Positions 62,901-64,000 of a stretch of DNA of 64,000 nucleotides are shown here, one piece after another. Every line of letters starts with the position of its first letter. Position 1 is the stretch's first letter. The notes under the pieces are model-generated. The model did no database searches. It was not told where the DNA came from and saw nothing but the letters and a program-made list of their open reading frames with translations. The position numbers and the translations under genes are program-made. Origin of the DNA: Roseimicrobium sp. ORNL1 (GTDB lineage Bacteria; Verrucomicrobiota; Verrucomicrobiia; Verrucomicrobiales; Verrucomicrobiaceae); assembly GCF_011044495.1 (NCBI RefSeq), contig NZ_CP049143.1, positions 5,952,001-6,016,000 on the forward strand. Direction: 5' to 3'.

Positions 62901-64000
62901 ATGGGTTCTCCCGTCGTCGACATCGCCATCCTCACTCATTTTCTCTCTCCTTATCAGGCAGAGCTGTTCAATGAGATTTCGAATGCCGGGCATTTCTCCA
63001 TTCGGGTGCACTACCTGCACCGCAGCCACCACACACGGTACTGGAGCAGCTTGAACCTTTCGCATCAGGCAGTCTTCCTCCGAGAAGACACCAAGGCGCT
63101 CAGCGACGCCATGCGTGATTTCGAAACAGCACGGCTCGCCATCCTGAACTACTACAATGAGCGGATGGCTCAGAAACTGATCCACTGCCGGAGCAAGACG
63201 GGGCTGCCCTGGGTCTTCTGGGGGGAAAGACCCCGCCATCACTTCTATTATCTCGCCAGCCGCATGTATCGCCATTTGCGGTTGCGGGCCCTGCATCAGA
63301 GCAATGCTCCCATCTGGGGCATTGGACGACTCGCGGTGGACGGATACCGTCGTGAGTTCGGCCCGCGCCGCACCTACGCAAACATCCCGTACTTTTCGAA
63401 CCTCGAGCGGTTCAGCCGGAGCGCCGGCAGCGCATCGGCACGGCCCAATCGCGAGCGCACGATCCTCTATTCAGGTTCCCTCATTCCGCGCAAGGGGGTC
63501 GATCATGTGGCAGCCGCCTTTGCGCGCATCATTCGTGAAGGACTTTCAGCGAAACTGATTGTGCTCGGTTCAGGACCACTCGAGCAGATGATGCGAGAGC
63601 ACCTTGCCTCGTGCATGGACCGCGTCGAGTTCGTGGGCTTCCGGGATTGGGAGACGCTTCCAGACTTGTACGCCGTTTCGGACATTCTCTGTGTGCCATC
63701 CCGCTATGATGGGTGGGGTCTGGTGGTGCCCGAGGGTCTGGCTGCAGGTTTGCCAGTGATCAGCACGACCCAAACGGGTTCAGCCATGGAGTTCATCCAG
63801 CCTGGACACAATGGCTGGCTGGTACCGCCAGACAATGAGGATGCAGTGTACCGGGCCATGCGCCAGGCAGTCACGCTCACGGATGAGCAGTGGCGGGAAA
63901 TGTCCAGCCTCGCGGTCCGGTCGGTGGCGTCGCATACCCTCGCTCACGGTGCCCAGCGTTTCATCACCGCAGCCCTTGATGCCATCGAGTCTTGGAAGGG
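62901..64000 (+). CDS. GT4-family glycosyltransferase, 3' end cut by window edge
   Basis: 366 codons are present and the frame is open at base 64000. N-terminal half: VVDIAILTHFLSPYQAELFNEI. C-terminal half: RTILYSGSLIPRKGVDHVAAAFA, KLIVLGSGPLEQMM and ILCVPSRYDGWGLVVPEGLAAGLPVIST with the E-x7-E region. Typical retaining GT-B transferase, close to complete. Starts 33 bases after the methyltransferase stop. Confidence 0.93.
   Translation, partial: MGSPVVDIAILTHFLSPYQAELFNEISNAGHFSIRVHYLHRSHHTRYWSSLNLSHQAVFLREDTKALSDAMRDFETARLAILNYYNERMAQKLIHCRSKTGLPWVFWGERPRHHFYYLASRMYRHLRLRALHQSNAPIWGIGRLAVDGYRREFGPRRTYANIPYFSNLERFSRSAGSASARPNRERTILYSGSLIPRKGVDHVAAAFARIIREGLSAKLIVLGSGPLEQMMREHLASCMDRVEFVGFRDWETLPDLYAVSDILCVPSRYDGWGLVVPEGLAAGLPVISTTQTGSAMEFIQPGHNGWLVPPDNEDAVYRAMRQAVTLTDEQWREMSSLAVRSVASHTLAHGAQRFITAALDAIESWK

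Overview
The window looks like a chromosomal segment from a member of the Verrucomicrobia (Verrucomicrobiales, Verrucomicrobium/Prosthecobacter/Roseimicrobium-like). The supporting signs are G+C-rich coding sequence, an ECF sigma factor paired with a zinc-ribbon Ser/Thr kinase, a secreted sulfatase, sugar-acid catabolism, many short GC-rich hairpin repeats, and a TGTTC-N4-GAACA operator upstream of recA that matches the LexA motif reported for Verrucomicrobia. The assignment is inferred from gene content. No rRNA, tRNA, CRISPR array or transposase was found.

1-15 kb: the 5' part of alaS (minus strand, cut by the window edge); a hairpin-rich inverted repeat; a DUF4282 protein and an orphan GspF-like protein; a two-gene unit of unknown function (FN3-like envelope protein plus a 920-residue protein ending in two cysteine-less thioredoxin-like domains); recA with a LexA-type operator and a good terminator; a YdjC-type deacetylase; an SDR; purB; a small membrane protein; a TlyA rRNA methyltransferase; a BPL_N-like protein.

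15-25 kb: a probable sugar-acid oxidation locus with an arabinonate/xylonate-type dehydratase, two SDR dehydrogenases, a secreted sulfatase and a ketoglutarate-semialdehyde-type dehydrogenase. Together they suggest non-phosphorylative (Weimberg-like) use of sugars from sulfated polysaccharide. An SHD1-esterase fusion and small accessory proteins follow.

25-36 kb: regulation and central metabolism. An ECF sigma factor and a transmembrane Ser/Thr kinase share a striking promoter-like element at exactly -35/-10 from each start codon, implying leaderless autoregulated transcription. Next come a repeat island with a 49-bp perfect inverted repeat, an orphan FitA-like antitoxin whose palindrome covers its start codon, sucC-VOC-sucD, an RsbW/RsbV/RsbU-like partner-switching module and thiS.

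36-44 kb: a minus-strand operon cdsA-dxr-glycosyltransferase-methyltransferase with overlapping start and stop codons, an N-acetylneuraminate-lyase-like protein, a secreted nitrilase-fold hydrolase and a small unknown protein.

44.5-64 kb: one long plus-strand surface-glycan cluster. It holds a carbamoyltransferase, a Wzm permease, a MOP-type flippase, a Wzt ATPase with a C-terminal cargo-like domain, five methyltransferases (two FkbM-type) and nine glycosyltransferases or related proteins, including a GT11 fucosyltransferase-like protein and a STELLO-family protein. Many genes overlap or nearly abut and several start with GTG or TTG. The last glycosyltransferase runs off the window. The likely product is a fucosylated, methylated and carbamoylated polysaccharide exported by an ABC transporter.
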